From positions 1 through 60,431 of the forward strand of contig JAFYKF010000001.1 in NCBI GenBank assembly GCA_017537745.1: 60,431 nucleotides of DNA, given 5' to 3'. Origin of the DNA: Candidatus Saccharimonadota bacterium. Lineage in GTDB: Bacteria > Patescibacteriota > Saccharimonadia > Saccharimonadales > Saccharimonadaceae. The notes beneath the pieces were generated by a model that was given only the letters and a program-made list of their open reading frames with translations, ran no database searches and was not told the DNA's origin. Both the position numbers and the translations under genes were made by a program. Below are positions 60,215 through 60,431 of this stretch, in pieces (the stretch's first letter is position 1; each line of letters opens with the position of its first letter).

Positions 60215-60431
60215 GTCTATTAAATATATTTGGCTATGTAGATCCGTCAGTAATGACCTATGCAATTCAGGCAGGAGCAGGTATTCTGATTGCGGTTGGC
60301 GCTTTCATTGGTTTATATTTTAGAAAAGCCAAGAAAAAGGTTAATCAAAAGCTTGGTGTTGATGAAAATAAGAATAAAGAAGTTGAGTCTGACGATATTG
60401 TAGTCAAGAAGACTGAGAACAAAACAACAAA
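60211..60431 (+). CDS. Small membrane protein, partial (runs off the window)
   Basis: The visible 73 residues begin MSLLNIFGYVDPSVMTYAIQ, followed by one helix (AGAGILIAVGAFIGLYF) and a basic then acidic tail (RKAKKKVNQKLG). Short proteins of this type occur next to sulfatase and TagF-like genes in other bacteria, but function is unknown. The ATG overlaps the stop of the fusion gene by four bases, with AAAGGAAG before it. Confidence 0.8.
   Translation, partial: MSLLNIFGYVDPSVMTYAIQAGAGILIAVGAFIGLYFRKAKKKVNQKLGVDENKNKEVESDDIVVKKTENKTT

Overview
This window is most likely chromosomal DNA of a Candidatus Saccharibacteria (TM7) cell or a close Patescibacteria relative; that assignment is inferred, since there is no rRNA here. 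Supporting observations: the chain dnaA-dnaN-recF diverges from rpmH-rnpA-yidC-khpB; TGA is an ordinary stop (the overlap at 26912-26914 depends on it), which argues against Gracilibacteria or SR1; genes are compact; and most of the rest encodes membrane or surface proteins typical of an epibiont, with no biosynthetic operons apart from envelope and cofactor genes.

Layout. 0-3.4 kb: the 5' end of metK behind a SAM-clan riboswitch, then ftsK, rlmH and tRNA-Gln with a 79-bp tandem tail repeat. 3.4-8.4 kb: small hydrolases, an ADP-ribosylglycohydrolase pair and tsaD. 8.4-25.5 kb: accessory region in which GC-richer orphan genes, each with its own promoter and usually a terminator, alternate with a P-type ATPase, a Fem-like transferase, membrane proteins, valS, PAP2 and HIT genes and two tRNAs. 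25.5-35.9 kb: DUF1704 peptidase, queH, a RhuM-Fic fusion, a truncated Mur ligase with a TetR regulator, murE with a MacB-type ABC exporter, tRNA-Ser and an RNA m5U methyltransferase. 35.9-44.8 kb: the origin region, with DnaA boxes on both sides of dnaA. 44.8-60.4 kb: a surface-polymer locus (LCP ligase, CotH protein, lysozyme-like protein with five C-terminal repeats, glycosyltransferases, WecB, TagGH-type exporter, sulfatase-fold transferase and a YidC-TagF fusion).

Two expression styles are visible. Many core genes have TATAAT 6-8 bases before the start codon and no Shine-Dalgarno, so they are probably leaderless. The GC-richer orphans and the Fem-like gene instead have TTGAC-type -35 boxes 16-17 bases from TATAAT or TAAAAT, longer leaders and, for the orphans, strong SD sequences.

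The last 15 kb reads as a teichoic-acid-like pathway: WecB supplies ManNAc, glycosyltransferases and TagF-like enzymes build the chain, the TagGH-type exporter moves it out, sulfatase-fold enzymes may add glycerol phosphate, and the LCP protein attaches it to the wall. The most unusual observations are the YidC-TagF fusion, two in-frame palindromic insertions in conserved genes, homologous 78/79-bp repeats after two unrelated tRNAs, the riboswitch whose P1 helix includes the metK start codon, and the dichotomy between leaderless and leadered genes.
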